NCBI RefSeq assembly: GCF_003992005.1
Contig: NZ_RQVL01000005.1
Span: forward strand, 1 to 64,000
Origin: Veillonella sp. VA139
GTDB taxonomy: Bacteria > Bacillota > Negativicutes > Veillonellales > Veillonellaceae
Length of the DNA stretch: 64,000 nt
Direction: 5' to 3'
Shown here: positions 63,637 through 64,000 of the stretch, in pieces
Position numbering within the stretch: the stretch's first letter is position 1
Layout of the letters: each line of letters starts with the position of its first letter
The notes under the pieces: model-generated
Databases searched by the model: none
What the model saw: only the letters and a program-made list of their open reading frames with translations
What the model was told of the DNA's origin: nothing
Program-made: the position numbers and the translations under genes

Positions 63637-63803
63637 TAATTCTCATAAAAATGGATGCATATTGGAAGGGTATAAGTTGTTAAATACCTTTGTAATTATA
63701 TATTTAATCAACATAAGGAATAAAATTAAATTGTTATATTTACAAAGAGAGGTCCTATCCTATATACTTTAATAGAGAATGTATATAAGAAAGGTGGATT
63801 GAT

Positions 63804-64000
63804 ATGGTACGAATATTATTATATAAATTGGCATCTATGGTAGGTGTATTATTGGCAGTCACATTGGGAACGTTTCTCTTAATGCAAATGTCTTCTGTAG
63901 ATCCAGTGTCAGCACGGTTTTATCTGCAAGGTATGACACCAGATCCCACTATAGTGGAACAAATTCGACAAGAGTTAGGCCTTAATGACCCTTGGTATAT
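63804..64000 (+). CDS. ABC transporter permease, NikB/DppB type (3' end outside window)
   Basis: The first 65 residues of a binding-protein-dependent permease: MVRILLYKLASMVGVLLAVT with a first membrane helix at about 10-28, then the family motif DPTIVEQIRQELGLNDPWY. It starts after aaaggtgg. It should form the inner-membrane channel for the family 5 binding protein encoded divergently. Confidence 0.85.
   Translation, partial: MVRILLYKLASMVGVLLAVTLGTFLLMQMSSVDPVSARFYLQGMTPDPTIVEQIRQELGLNDPWY

Overview
The window reads as a chromosomal segment of a Veillonella-type bacterium (Negativicutes: Firmicutes gene order with a Gram-negative outer membrane). The evidence is a Firmicutes-like tuf-S10-spc-alpha ribosomal block next to outer-membrane genes (two YadA-anchor proteins and an OmpM-type SLH-domain porin), with anaerobic metabolism (fumarate reductase with a CCG-domain third subunit, 2-oxoacid:ferredoxin oxidoreductase, menaquinone genes). 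The genus is inferred from gene content; I cannot name a species.

Layout. 1-15061: end of tuf, then one unbroken plus-strand run of translation genes from rpsJ to rplQ, including secY, adk, map, infA and rpoA; rpsD is absent from its usual place before rpoA. 15561-19675: a methyltransferase with an internal ten-residue tandem repeat (minus strand) and a long YadA-type adhesin. 19676-25588: a small membrane protein and menF-menD-menH-menC. 25824-32505: cysteine desulfidase, AhpC, an ArsR regulator, DNA polymerase IV, a TauE/SafE permease and several lineage-specific proteins. 32513-36066: a molybdopterin oxidoreductase and BrnQ. 36156-45800: nrdB and nrdA, both on the minus strand, separated by a 6.3-kb accessory block holding an MmeI-like restriction-modification enzyme, a stalkless YadA-anchor protein, a DUF4143 ATPase with a 40-bp-phased operator array, and two small membrane peptide loci that look like type I toxin-antitoxin systems. 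46731-50279: fumarate reductase/succinate dehydrogenase genes. 50664-53787: a UvrX-like Y-family polymerase with a YolD-like partner, and a beta-helix protein. 53905-58997: lipid kinase, FCD-type GntR regulator, a multi-hairpin RNA and the korAB pair. 59000-64000: a third small-peptide locus with two antisense RNA genes, the OmpM-like porin, and a divergent family 5 ABC transporter pair cut by the window end.

How it fits together. Menaquinone made through the men genes is the expected electron carrier for the fumarate reductase. KorAB would supply low-potential ferredoxin electrons, and AhpC and the ribonucleotide reductase handle oxygen exposure and DNA precursors.

The most unusual material is RNA-level. 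Two loci (37.4 and 59.4 kb) encode 30-31-residue Fst-like membrane peptides. Downstream of each, a convergent promoter drives a short RNA whose 5' part is complementary to the toxin start-codon region and which ends at a hairpin terminator, the architecture of the pAD1 par system. The 59.4-kb locus has two tandem antisense genes. A third peptide locus (43.1 kb) has an antisense RNA over its 3' end. Separately, 55867-56099 carries a strong promoter, six consecutive short hairpins whose loops are mostly pyrimidine-rich and nearly free of G, and a terminator: a candidate undescribed small RNA.
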